This document shows, piece by piece, positions 1-8,211 of a DNA stretch of 17,799 bases. The stretch is from JAQBYK01 sp964499425 (GTDB taxonomy: Bacteria > Patescibacteriota > Gracilibacteria > UBA1369 > LOWO2-01-FULL-3), in the NCBI GenBank assembly GCA_964499425.1, contig CAZCLD010000024.1, positions 1 to 17,799 on the forward strand. Direction: 5' to 3'. Within the stretch, counting starts at the first letter, position 1, and the number at the start of each line of letters is the position of its first letter. Under the pieces are notes generated by a model, which was not told the DNA's origin, made no database searches, and saw only the letters and a program-made list of their open reading frames with translations. A program made the translations under genes and the position numbers.

Positions 1-1752
1 GGCCGAAGCGAGGGTGTGAATTTTAAGTGTAAGATCAAGGATTTTGATTATGAATTTGAGGTTTTTGATTCTGTGCCGCAGACCCATATGGCCCAAACCT
101 TTACGGTGATTGCACCGGAGCATCCGATGTTGCCCAAATTAGTTGAGGGCACTAAACACGAGAAGCCTGTGATGGAATTTGTCGAAAATATACGAAAGAA
201 GAAGCTTGCTGATAAGTTTAATATCGAAACTGACATGGAGGGGATTTTTACTGGTCGATATGTAGAAGACCCCTACGGAGTTGGTGATTTGCCAATTTGG
301 GTTGCGTCCTTTGTCTTGGCTGATTATGGAACCGGGATTGTCAATTGCAGCGTCCATGATGACCGTGATTTTGAGTTTGCGAAGAAATACGATATCCCAT
401 TGCGTCCCGTGATGTTTCCGGCCGATCCGAAAGAAGCTAAAAAGGTGAAGAATCTTGAGTACTGCTTCCATCATGCACCTGAGGGGGTTTTGCAGCAGCC
501 AGTCGAGTTCAAAGGCAGAAAATGGGGTGAGGCTAGGGAAGACATCATTGATTATATTGAGAAAAAGGGTATTGCGAAGCGGAATGTTAATTATAAGTTG
601 AAGGATTGGCTTTTGTCGCGTCAGCGATATTGGGGAGCGCCAATTCCGATCGTTTATTGTGAAAAGTGTGGAACAGTTCCGGTGCCAGAGGACCAGCTAC
701 CGATTGAGTTGCCCGAGGATGTTGAATACAAACCAACTAGCGGGGAATCTGCACCCCTGGCTACTTCTGAAAAATTTATGAATGTTGATTGTCCGGATTG
801 CGGAGGAAAAGCAAAGCGTGAAGTGGATACCATGGATACTTTTGTGTGTTCGAGTTGGTACTTTTTACGATATTTGGATTCTCAGAATGTGAAGGAGGCC
901 TGGGATCCAAAGGCTACTAAAGATTGGATGCCAGTAGACATGTACATTGGTGGCCCAGAACATGCGTGCATGCACCTTATATACGCGCGCTTTGTGATGA
1001 TGGCGCTGCATGATTTCGGATTTGTGAACCATGATGAGCCCTTCAAGAAATTGGTGCATCAAGGGTTAGTCACAAAGGGTGGGGCCAAGATGTCTAAATC
1101 TAAGGAGAATGTAGTTAGTCCAGACGAATTTGTTGAAAAATATGGCAGTGATGTTTTCCGTATGTATTTGATGTTTATGGGACCTTTTACCGATGGTGGA
1201 GACTGGAATGATCGTGGCATTACGGGGATTGCTCGTTTTGTGGAGAGGTTTTGGAGTATGATTAATGGGAAATCAAAGGTTAAGGATGCCGATGGTTTGA
1301 AGCGTGCAGTTCATAAATTAATAAAGAGAGTGACCGGTGACATTGAAAAGATGCACTTTAATACGGCTGTTGCAGCTTTGATGGAATTTGTGAATTTTGC
1401 TTCTAAAAACGGCATCGATGACGGGAGCAAGAAAGTTTGCGTCCAATTAATTGCCCCACTTGCACCTCATTTGGCGGAGGAGTGCTGGGAAGTTTTGGGT
1501 AGCAAATTTAGTGTTGTAGATAGCGAATGGCCTTCTTTTGATGAGAAATTAGTTGTGGATGACACGGTCATAATCGGGGTCCAGGTTAATGGAAAAGTCC
1601 GAGGGCAGATTGAGATTGCAAAGGATGCAAGTCAGGAAGAGGCTATAAAGTTGGCGCAGGAACATGGGAATGTGGCGAAATATTTGGCAGAAGGCAAGAT
1701 CATTAAGGAGATTTATGTCCCCGGAAGGATTCTGGGATTTGTTGTTAAATAA
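1..1752 (+). CDS. leuS: Leucyl-tRNA synthetase, C-terminal part (5' end outside window)
   Basis: Class I aminoacyl-tRNA synthetase that charges tRNA-Leu in the cytoplasm. The frame is open from base 1, and the first residues, GRSEG, match the start of the LeuRS CP1 editing domain, so the Rossmann half with HIGH lies upstream and the GTG at 16 is not the real start. Visible in order: the CP1 editing domain (about 1-590) with the conserved HDDRDFEFA; the return to the catalytic fold with WLLSRQRYWGAP (607-642); a CxxC...CxxC zinc-knuckle-like insert (660-805); KMSKS (1087-1101); the helical anticodon-binding domain; and the usual C-terminal domain with VQVNGKVRG. The oddity is the T-rich editing motif, normally TTRPDT, which reads DSVPQT at 67-84 and keeps only the Pro and the last Thr. 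A promoter for the next gene follows directly, and no terminator hairpin is visible. Identity is very secure. Confidence 0.97.
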   Translation, partial: GRSEGVNFKCKIKDFDYEFEVFDSVPQTHMAQTFTVIAPEHPMLPKLVEGTKHEKPVMEFVENIRKKKLADKFNIETDMEGIFTGRYVEDPYGVGDLPIWVASFVLADYGTGIVNCSVHDDRDFEFAKKYDIPLRPVMFPADPKEAKKVKNLEYCFHHAPEGVLQQPVEFKGRKWGEAREDIIDYIEKKGIAKRNVNYKLKDWLLSRQRYWGAPIPIVYCEKCGTVPVPEDQLPIELPEDVEYKPTSGESAPLATSEKFMNVDCPDCGGKAKREVDTMDTFVCSSWYFLRYLDSQNVKEAWDPKATKDWMPVDMYIGGPEHACMHLIYARFVMMALHDFGFVNHDEPFKKLVHQGLVTKGGAKMSKSKENVVSPDEFVEKYGSDVFRMYLMFMGPFTDGGDWNDRGITGIARFVERFWSMINGKSKVKDADGLKRAVHKLIKRVTGDIEKMHFNTAVAALMEFVNFASKNGIDDGSKKVCVQLIAPLAPHLAEECWEVLGSKFSVVDSEWPSFDEKLVVDDTVIIGVQVNGKVRGQIEIAKDASQEEAIKLAQEHGNVAKYLAEGKIIKEIYVPGRILGFVVK

Positions 1753-1760
1753 CTTCGGTA

Positions 1761-1790
1761 TTGACAAAAGGTTTGAATATTGAGTATGTT
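1761..1790 (+). promoter_or_regulatory. Sigma-70-type promoter of carbamate kinase gene
   Basis: A perfect TTGACA (1761-1766) is followed after 18 bases by TATGTT (1785-1790), in the short gap after leuS. The predicted transcript would start near 1797, about 23 bases before the ATG at 1820. The leader is almost pure pyrimidine and has no Shine-Dalgarno sequence. Confidence 0.6.
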
Positions 1791-1819
1791 TCTCTCCTAC
1801 TCTTTTTCTTTTTTTGTTT

Positions 1820-2818
1820 ATGAGCGAAATTATTACAGATCTCAGTGATTACGAAAGAATCCTCATGTCGATTGGGGGAAATGCTTTAACTGGAGGAAAG
1901 GGCAAAGAAACAATCGCAGATCAAAGAGAAGTTTGCCAGGTCGCCTGCGAGATTATAGCCAAGGTTTATCAAACCGTAAAAATGGCTTTGACCCATGGTA
2001 ATGGGCCACAGTCTGGCTATATTGCTGAGCGTTTTGAATATGCAGTCGCTCGTGGAGTACGCCATCCTGTCCCTTTTGATGCGATCGTTGCTGACACACA
2101 AGGTTCTATTGGCTATATGATCGAGCAACTGCTGATCAATGAGCTGAGCAAATATAGTGCAGAAACTGCATCTAGGATTGCCACTTTGATTACCCAAGCT
2201 ATTGTTGATCCTGATGATCCTGCCTTTGAGGATCCGCAAAAGCCTATTGGGTCTTGGATGACCGCAGAAGAAGCAGCTTTACGTCATGAAGAGGACGGCT
2301 GGGATGTCAAAGAAAAAGACTCTTCTCGATCTGATGGCTGGAGGCGTGTTGTTCCATCTCCAAAACCGAAAGCAGTTACAAATGAGCGTGCGATAATTCA
2401 CAATGTTGAAGGTGGCTTTTTGACTACTTGCGGAGGTGGCGGCGGTATCCCGGTTGTTCCTGACCCCGAAACTGGTGAGCTCATAGGCGTTGAAGGTGTA
2501 ATAGATAAAGATTTGATAAGTGCGCTTATCGCAAAGAAAATGAAAGCAAGATTAATGGCAATTATGACTGAAGCTCCTGGTGTCATTGATCCGGTTGAGT
2601 ATGAGAGAGAAGGGGTAAATGGAAAAATTATCCCTATAATAACAGTGGCCGAAGCTAAAGATATGGTCAAACAATTACAGAAAGGCAGTATGGGACCAAA
2701 AGTTGAAGCTTGTATTCAATTTACAGACGAAACTGGCCATCCATCCGTGATCGGAAATTTCGATAACATAGAGGATGCACTAGTGGGGCGCGGAGGCACA
2801 CGAATTGTTGCTGTGTAG
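1820..2818 (+). CDS. arcC: Carbamate kinase
   Basis: Amino-acid-kinase-family enzyme that interconverts carbamoyl phosphate + ADP and carbamate/ammonia + ATP. In fermenters it usually makes ATP at the end of arginine or agmatine breakdown. The 332 residues are close to the family's usual 310-330. Diagnostic motifs in order: SIGGNAL near residue 15; THGNGPQSG near 60; DTQGSIGYMIEQ near 95; RRVVPSPKPK near 175; CGGGGGIPV near 210; and the C-terminal IEDALVGRGGTRIV. The ATG at 1820 is preferred over a TTG at 1814. Neither has a Shine-Dalgarno sequence, and the leader is a T/C tract. No arginine deiminase or ornithine carbamoyltransferase gene is adjacent, so the carbamoyl-phosphate source is not shown here. 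It ends four bases from the convergent gene on the other strand. Confidence 0.95.
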   Translation: MSEIITDLSDYERILMSIGGNALTGGKGKETIADQREVCQVACEIIAKVYQTVKMALTHGNGPQSGYIAERFEYAVARGVRHPVPFDAIVADTQGSIGYMIEQLLINELSKYSAETASRIATLITQAIVDPDDPAFEDPQKPIGSWMTAEEAALRHEEDGWDVKEKDSSRSDGWRRVVPSPKPKAVTNERAIIHNVEGGFLTTCGGGGGIPVVPDPETGELIGVEGVIDKDLISALIAKKMKARLMAIMTEAPGVIDPVEYEREGVNGKIIPIITVAEAKDMVKQLQKGSMGPKVEACIQFTDETGHPSVIGNFDNIEDALVGRGGTRIVAV

Positions 2819-2822
2819 TGGT

Positions 2823-5800
2823 TTAAGCAGCCTTTTCCCAAATTAGAGCGCCATCTTCGTATCCGTATCCTCCCCCCAATTTATGTTTTTTCCCAAATTT
2901 TGCGATTTTCAGTTTATCTTCGTCATCCCTTAATCGAGAGGTTTTTATAATACCTGGGAAATCACCTCCTCTATTGGTACAAGCTCCTAGTATTTGTTCA
3001 TCTTTTGATGGGACCACCACTCCATCAAAGCCATTATCCTCAGCAAATCCACAAACTGTATTGTACATATAATCATAACATTGTTGTGAACTAACTTGAT
3101 CCAAGAAACTTTCGAACGGATTAGGGCCAAACCAAAGATACCTCTTTCCATCTTCAGCCTCTATATCCAATAGCATCGTCACACCAATACACTTATTTGT
3201 ATCTTCATCTACCATGACAAATTCTAGATAATTTTCGTTTTCCCACATTTTTTTGTCGCCAGCAATACATACATACGCCCCCATCCTAGCATTTGTTGTC
3301 TCTGCTGTTTTCGTGAAGAACCCACGAATATTCCTTTTCTTTTTGGATTTCTTTACTTCTTTTTCTTTTGGTCCACCCATTCGTTGCTCCTTCTTCTCTT
3401 CTTCAATATTTTCCTCGTATTTTGATAATTCTTCAAAAATCTGATTAATGTCGTGCGAAAATAACTCCTCAAGTTTCGCATTTATATCAAACCGATGAGC
3501 ATTTCTCAGAGCAAAGAATTGAGGCAAAAGTTCTCTGAATTTTTCAATCGTTAGCTCCTTTTCTAAGGCCGATGCTAGTGTTTTAAGCTTTTCTGAGAAC
3601 TCTTCTTTTTCATTTTTCGATTTAAATTTTAGGTTTGATGAGAATATTCCCCAGATTTGCTTGTAAAGCACTCCATATTTTTTGGCCTCTGGGATTCTCT
3701 CATTACTAAAAGTGCTTTCTATACGTCTCGCTTGTTTAGCGGGTAATTCATGCTCAGTTTCCTCTCCAATACTTCTTATGTATGCATCGAGTATTTTGGG
3801 ATAATTTTCCTCATCACTTAATTTTTCGAAAATTTCATGGCGAAGCACATGTTTTACGTTTTCCCCATAAATTGTTGAAAGCTCACTTAAGAGCATATGA
3901 TTCTGACTTGTTTTGTCTTTGTATTGTTTAACGCCGTCCGCACTATTGTGAATGTAGGCTTCCAAATCCTCGTGATATGCATATTTGTATTCGACAACAA
4001 GGTCTAAAATGGCTTTATTGGGAGCTTTCACTTCACCTGGTTTTGATCTTCTAATTGCCTCCGATACAAATAGGCTTAATAGTTTTTCTAATACGCTAAG
4101 CCCTTTAATCTCCTGAAAATCTGCCAAAGCATGTTCCTCAAAGACGCCATCAACTTTGAAATCGAAGGCTTCCTGCAGTGCTTCATTATCCGGGCCTCTG
4201 CTTGCAACAAAAGTCCTAATATCTGTGAGCCTTTCAGTATAATGTTCTATTAATGCATCATCCGCTTCTGCCCCTTCCCTAATGGTATATCCTAATAGCC
4301 CTGTCATTGCCGTAGGATAGCCCTCTTTATCATATGTATAGCTGTCGAGATGCCCTAATTGGTCGCCACATTTAAGGTTCTCTTCATAATTTGAATAGTT
4401 ACCATCGGGGAATGTGTAACGTACCAAATACTGGTATTCATCCATCTCTCTGCTGGCGGTAGGGACCCGCGAACTCACTAACCCTTTAGCCTTGTCTGGA
4501 AGTTTGTCGATGTATTGCTTTGCTTTTTCATGTCCCTCTTTTTGAAATATCTCTATGTATTTTGTCAGAGTTTTTGTGTCAGAGATACTGGTTAATGCAA
4601 AGTACTTAACAGCGATTTCCAATTTCTCTGTATCATCTTGATATGCTTCTTGGGCTTCACCTAAAGCGCGGACAGCAATAGCCCCCCCCTTCTGCGCAAC
4701 TCTCAAGAAGACGTTGAATTTTTCCATATCATTTACATATGCACCCTTTGCATGAACTAATGCTTCCAATGTTTTTCTATCCTGCTCTTTTAAAATGGCA
4801 ATAAGTTCATCTAGTTTTCCATCATCTTCTCTATAGATTTCTTTAGCAAAAACCAGAATTGTAAGTATATGTTTACTTGCATCCGCGCTGAGTAAGGCCG
4901 CTAATTTCCCATATTTCTGGTCATCGCCATCCCAAATATCTCTTAATTCTACTAGACTATCGACATTTTCAACGCCATGGGATTTATATCTGATGGCCTC
5001 AACAATTTCATCAAATTTCTCATCATCATCTCCGTAAATCACTTTTGCTCTGACCAAGCAATTGAATCTGGTTTTTTCGTTCGATCCTTTTAGTATCTCT
5101 ACACAAATTTTTAATCTCTCATCTTTTCCTTCATAGATGTCTTTATTTTTGACCAAGAGATCAACAAGTGTTCCACCCTGAGTTTGGCTAGCCAAATCAA
5201 GTATCATATCGAATTTCTCTTCATCGTCACCATATATTTCAAGCCCCAATATCATTGCGTCTATTTCATTTGTGCCTCCTTTTTTTGCTAATTCTGCAAT
5301 CAGATCTTGTCTCCTTTGATTGTTTTCATAAACAGGCTGGGCATCTTTAAAGGTGGTGACAGCATTGCCGTCATAACTCTTGCCTGCTGCAATTTCAGCA
5401 TAGATGTCAAAAGCACTATCGTCTTCTCCATAAGCATCTCTCACTCCTGCAAGATTTGCGACTCTTCTCTCACCATTTTCGACTTCTGATAGGTCAGCAA
5501 ATACCTGGAACCTATGTTCACTGTCGCCATAGGCATCTCTAGCGTGAGCAAGGTCACGCACCAGATGTCTTGCATCAAAATTTCGCCCTCCGGAGGAGTT
5601 TCTTAGAATGTCAGCAAATTTTTCAAAAACCTTTGGTCGACCTTGATAGGCCTCCTTTGCGGCTGTTAATTCCTCGACCAATTCTCCGCCTCCTGGTAGT
5701 TGGACAAGCTCTGCAAAGGTTTGAAATCTCACCATGTCATCGCCATAGGCACTTCTGGCTGCTGCCAGTTCCCTTGTCATTTCTGCGCCCCCCTCCTGTT

Positions 5801-6593
5801 TGGCGAGCCTTGCAAAAACTTGGAACATTTCCTCATTATCGCCATATGCTTTGTACGCTTCGTCTGATAAGTACATCGCCCCGTAATGATTATGCTTGGC
5901 GACATCGAGGAAAGTCCTAAATTTATCTTCATTGCCTTTGCAAATGTCTACTGCTCTGCGCAAATAGATTTCAGAGTGAATTATGGGGTATATCGAATCG
6001 GGGTCGTCTTTGAATTCCTTTTCTATGTGGGTTCTTTGCCAAGTTAATTCTTGATATAATTCTTGAAAGAATCGTGAGAGGTGCATGAATTCATAATCTG
6101 CGCTGCCTTTGTCCGATTGTTGAGTTCTTTGTCTGCAAAATTTCAAAACAATGTCCCACTTTTCTGGATCTTTTTGGCATATATCTTTTACTTCCTTGTG
6201 TCTTCTACTAAGCGAGCGGAGCTCCCTTTTGCGGGTTCTTTCCCTGCGCTTGCGCGCTCTCTCTGTATTCCCAGTATCTTCGTCCCACCAATCAGGCTCC
6301 GGTTCATTTATTTCCCTCTCTAACTGTCTTTTAGTTGCCGCTAACTCCCTCTTTGCAGCTTTGATTGTTTCCCTGTCTCTCTTTTTAAGCTCCTTAATTA
6401 AGAATGCTCTTTGCTTTTCTTCCTTAGAACCAATGGCTCTGTGTACTGCAATCTGTACTGTAGACTGCATAGCATTTAGCGCTCGTATATCATCATCTTC
6501 AAGGCCAAGCTCAGCTTTTGTTTCGTCATATTTCGACGTCGGAATTTCTTCCTGAGCCTGATCTTCATCTGAAATGGGGTTTTCTGTGGGCAT
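2823..6593 (-). CDS. Large cytoplasmic protein with 33-residue helical repeats and C-terminal alpha/beta domain, function unknown
   Basis: A 1256-residue protein that I do not recognise. It has no signal peptide or membrane segment, so it is probably cytoplasmic. Residues 1-50 are acidic. Residues 55-135 are highly charged and rich in Lys, Arg and Glu (coiled-coil-like). Residues 218-690 hold about 13 tandem units of about 33 residues (separate entry). Residues 700-1070 are mostly helical and not obviously repetitive, ending in a charged Glu/Lys linker (1060-1090). Residues 1104-1256 form a compact alpha/beta domain containing YLWFGPNPFESF, GFDGVVVPSKDE and GACTNRGGDFPG. Its strand-strand-helix-strand order is loosely GNAT-like, but no acetyl-CoA motif is clear. 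I chose the ATG at 6593 because an upstream in-frame ATG at 6617 lies inside an extended -10 box (TGCTATAAT). The gene is monocistronic, convergent with arcC, and divergent from the SLH gene. A scaffold or protein-interaction role is only a guess. Confidence 0.85.
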   Translation of the reverse strand: MPTENPISDEDQAQEEIPTSKYDETKAELGLEDDDIRALNAMQSTVQIAVHRAIGSKEEKQRAFLIKELKKRDRETIKAAKRELAATKRQLEREINEPEPDWWDEDTGNTERARKRRERTRKRELRSLSRRHKEVKDICQKDPEKWDIVLKFCRQRTQQSDKGSADYEFMHLSRFFQELYQELTWQRTHIEKEFKDDPDSIYPIIHSEIYLRRAVDICKGNEDKFRTFLDVAKHNHYGAMYLSDEAYKAYGDNEEMFQVFARLAKQEGGAEMTRELAAARSAYGDDMVRFQTFAELVQLPGGGELVEELTAAKEAYQGRPKVFEKFADILRNSSGGRNFDARHLVRDLAHARDAYGDSEHRFQVFADLSEVENGERRVANLAGVRDAYGEDDSAFDIYAEIAAGKSYDGNAVTTFKDAQPVYENNQRRQDLIAELAKKGGTNEIDAMILGLEIYGDDEEKFDMILDLASQTQGGTLVDLLVKNKDIYEGKDERLKICVEILKGSNEKTRFNCLVRAKVIYGDDDEKFDEIVEAIRYKSHGVENVDSLVELRDIWDGDDQKYGKLAALLSADASKHILTILVFAKEIYREDDGKLDELIAILKEQDRKTLEALVHAKGAYVNDMEKFNVFLRVAQKGGAIAVRALGEAQEAYQDDTEKLEIAVKYFALTSISDTKTLTKYIEIFQKEGHEKAKQYIDKLPDKAKGLVSSRVPTASREMDEYQYLVRYTFPDGNYSNYEENLKCGDQLGHLDSYTYDKEGYPTAMTGLLGYTIREGAEADDALIEHYTERLTDIRTFVASRGPDNEALQEAFDFKVDGVFEEHALADFQEIKGLSVLEKLLSLFVSEAIRRSKPGEVKAPNKAILDLVVEYKYAYHEDLEAYIHNSADGVKQYKDKTSQNHMLLSELSTIYGENVKHVLRHEIFEKLSDEENYPKILDAYIRSIGEETEHELPAKQARRIESTFSNERIPEAKKYGVLYKQIWGIFSSNLKFKSKNEKEEFSEKLKTLASALEKELTIEKFRELLPQFFALRNAHRFDINAKLEELFSHDINQIFEELSKYEENIEEEKKEQRMGGPKEKEVKKSKKKRNIRGFFTKTAETTNARMGAYVCIAGDKKMWENENYLEFVMVDEDTNKCIGVTMLLDIEAEDGKRYLWFGPNPFESFLDQVSSQQCYDYMYNTVCGFAEDNGFDGVVVPSKDEQILGACTNRGGDFPGIIKTSRLRDDEDKLKIAKFGKKHKLGGGYGYEDGALIWEKAA
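4524..5942 (-). repeat. About 13 tandem 33-residue helical repeats within the large protein
   Basis: The unit is roughly A-Y-G-D-D-x2-K-F-x2-F-x2-L-A-x4-G-G-x4-L-x-x-A-x2, a two-helix hairpin with a turn at YGDD and a second at GG. The aromatic anchor falls at residues 250, 283, 316, 355, 388, 422, 454, 487, 520, 554, 587, 619 and 651, with a related position at 218. Spacings are 32-34 except for one of 39, where a short insert (SSGGRNFD) lies. This register is visible directly in the protein. The DNA copies are diverged, so the array is old. The period is near that of TPR (34), but the TPR signature residues are absent. Confidence 0.85.
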
Positions 6594-6615
6594 TTTTGAG
6601 TACAAATATCTTACC

Positions 6616-6624
6616 ATTATAGCA
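6616..6624 (-). promoter_or_regulatory. Extended -10 promoter element for the repeat protein
   Basis: On the minus strand the sequence is TGCTATAAT, a perfect TGn-TATAAT extended -10 box. The -35 region (TGTTAT at 17-base spacing) is poor, as is common with extended -10 promoters. Transcription would begin near 6609, giving a leader of about 16 bases before the ATG at 6593. This rules out the ATG at 6617, which overlaps the box. Confidence 0.65.
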
Positions 6625-6668
6625 GTTTTAGTCTGAAAATAACAGGATCATGGCTTTGTTGTGGTCAA

Positions 6669-6705
6669 AAAACCGCAACCTTTTCGTTGTTTTGTGTTAT
6701 TGATA
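6669..6705 (+). promoter_or_regulatory. Candidate ECF-sigma promoter of the SLH gene (copy 1)
   Basis: AAAACCGCAAC (6669-6679), 14 bases, then GTGTTATTGATA (6694-6705), ending 29 bases before the ATG at 6735. The same two blocks with the same spacing and the same distance to the start codon recur before the sigma-factor gene at 8146-8182. The C-A-A-C core of the upstream block resembles the AAC-containing -35 of ECF promoters. It lies back to back with the minus-strand promoter of the repeat protein. Confidence 0.75.
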
Positions 6706-6734
6706 GTGACAGTAATTTCTTTAACCCCAATAAA

Positions 6735-8054
6735 ATGAAAAAGCTGATCTCCACCATTATTGCTGCCGCGGTTGCACTTTCCTTAATCCCTAGCACAGTT
6801 TTTGCTGGAGGTTGGGAAATTCCTCAAGTCTACGCCCCCTGGCATGGTCAAGTTTTAACTGACTTTCCCAGAGAGGCTGAGATCAAATGGACAGGGCCTG
6901 ATGATGCAAGCTTCTATGAAATAGAAATCGCTTGTGATGTTTGTGTTTCGTCCCAAGAAAAGTGGCTAAACCCAACAAGCTACTATTCTTATACAAAATC
7001 ATTTGTTACTCCTCCACTAGCTGGAGACAATGAGTTTCGGGTTAGAGTAAGAGGTTACCATGAGGATCTATTCTTCTATAGTAGCTGGTCAGACTACTCC
7101 TATTTTAATTTCAGTACTTCTTCCTACAATGATCCAGTTGCATACGGCGACAACTATTATTTTGAGACTTTTAATCCATGGAGTGATACGTCTTATTACT
7201 TAGATGTTTTGTACAACGATGAATACGACAATTTCAACAATTTGTATATAGACATAACAGCTGATCCTGTGCATGGGAGTGTCTATGTGAATAACGATTT
7301 AACTGTTATTTATACTCCAGATTATGGGCATACAGGGTATGATGATTTCGAATACAAGCTTACAGATGGATACAATTCTTCTTATGCTTGGGTATCAATA
7401 GATATTGATGACTTATCCTATATCGAACCACCATACATCGAGCCACCATATTACTACGAGCCGCCTGCGGGATATGAATATGAAGTTCCTGAGTATGAGT
7501 ACCAAATAAATCCTTTCACCGATATTGATCCTTCGGATCCTGAAGGTGCAGCTGCCATCAATCTTTATCACGAGGCAATAATTGGAGGCTATCCAGACGG
7601 CACCTTTAAGCCATATAACTACGTTAATAGAGCCGAGACAGCTAAATTCATTTCAAATGTACTTTGGGGTGGAAATGTTCCTGACTACGACTCATATGAC
7701 AATCATGGTCTATATGATCTAAAGGAAGACCAATGGTATTTCGATTATGTAGTTGCAACGCTGTATGATGGAATATTTGAAGGGCATCCAGATGGAACCT
7801 TTAGGGCCGGCAACTATATCAACGCTGCAGAGCTTTCAAAAGTACTTGTAAATGCGTTTGATCTGTATGTTTATGATTGTAACGATTGGTATTTTGTCGA
7901 TGTGTCCTGTGGATCTTGGTACGGTGACTATGCTTACACAGCGGCTATACAATATGAGTTATTCCCTTATAGAAAGACCTATTTCAGCCCAGATTCATAT
8001 GTAACTAGAGGTGAAATGGCATATGCTATTAACAAGCTAATGACTGAATATTAA
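6735..8054 (+). CDS. Exported Ig-like protein with three C-terminal SLH domains
   Basis: A 439-residue surface protein. Residues 1-24 are a signal peptide (MKKL start, hydrophobic core, cleavage after VFA). Residues about 28-128 look like a fibronectin-III/Ig-like beta domain. Residues 137-225 match the cadherin-like Big_9 type (VLYNDE, DPVHGSVYV, YTPDYGHTGYDDFEYKLTDG). Residues 229-256 are a Pro/Tyr/Glu linker with repeated IEPPY. Residues about 259-439 hold three SLH repeats (GGYPDGTFKP and RAETAKF in the first, GHPDGTFRAG in the second, YFSPDSYVTRGEMAYAINKL in the third), which normally bind secondary cell-wall polymer. The ATG at 6735 is chosen over an in-frame ATG at 6687 because the latter lies inside the promoter and would hide the signal peptide. 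There is no Shine-Dalgarno sequence. It is a single-gene transcript from the ECF-like promoter to the terminator at 8086, and so a likely target of the sigma factor encoded next door. Confidence 0.92.
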   Translation: MKKLISTIIAAAVALSLIPSTVFAGGWEIPQVYAPWHGQVLTDFPREAEIKWTGPDDASFYEIEIACDVCVSSQEKWLNPTSYYSYTKSFVTPPLAGDNEFRVRVRGYHEDLFFYSSWSDYSYFNFSTSSYNDPVAYGDNYYFETFNPWSDTSYYLDVLYNDEYDNFNNLYIDITADPVHGSVYVNNDLTVIYTPDYGHTGYDDFEYKLTDGYNSSYAWVSIDIDDLSYIEPPYIEPPYYYEPPAGYEYEVPEYEYQINPFTDIDPSDPEGAAAINLYHEAIIGGYPDGTFKPYNYVNRAETAKFISNVLWGGNVPDYDSYDNHGLYDLKEDQWYFDYVVATLYDGIFEGHPDGTFRAGNYINAAELSKVLVNAFDLYVYDCNDWYFVDVSCGSWYGDYAYTAAIQYELFPYRKTYFSPDSYVTRGEMAYAINKLMTEY

Positions 8055-8085
8055 TTAGAACGGAATGAGGTCTGAGGTATGAAGA

Positions 8086-8113
8086 AGGCATCGCCAATGG
8101 CGGTGCCTTTTTT
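8086..8113 (+). terminator. Rho-independent terminator after the SLH gene
   Basis: AGGCATCGCC (8086-8095) pairs with GGCGGTGCCT (8099-8108). This gives a ten-base-pair stem with one T-G wobble, a three-base loop AAT, and a run of six T from 8108 to 8113. It separates the SLH transcript from the sigma operon, so the shared promoter motif reflects two distinct units. Confidence 0.93.
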
Positions 8114-8145
8114 AGTCAAGTCCTTTAAAGCCCAAAAAGTAGAGC

Positions 8146-8182
8146 AAAACCGCAACTTTTCTGTATTCATGTGTTATTGATA
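8146..8182 (+). promoter_or_regulatory. Candidate ECF-sigma promoter of the sigma/macroglobulin operon (copy 2)
   Basis: AAAACCGCAAC (8146-8156), 14 bases, then GTGTTATTGATA (8171-8182), ending 29 bases before the ATG at 8212. Both blocks, the spacer length and the distance to the start codon are identical to the copy before the SLH gene, while the spacer and leader sequences differ. This is what selection on a two-part promoter gives. It implies positive autoregulation by the sigma factor it precedes. Confidence 0.75.
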
Positions 8183-8211
8183 ATGCAAGGGCAATATTCT
8201 GATTATATATT

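Noticed and set aside
1753..1819. A terminator for leuS or an RNA gene in the gap before arcC
   Set aside because: No hairpin with a T-run is visible; the gap is accounted for by the promoter and a pyrimidine leader.
4524..5942. A tandem DNA repeat or CRISPR-like array
   Set aside because: The periodicity is at the protein level only. The DNA units are strongly diverged and there are no conserved repeat-spacer blocks.
6151..6555. Plus-strand frames of 80-134 codons opposite the repeat protein (also 5570-5920)
   Set aside because: They lie antisense to a well-supported gene, are Ser/Leu/Arg-rich with low complexity typical of reversed charged repeats, and have no start signals.
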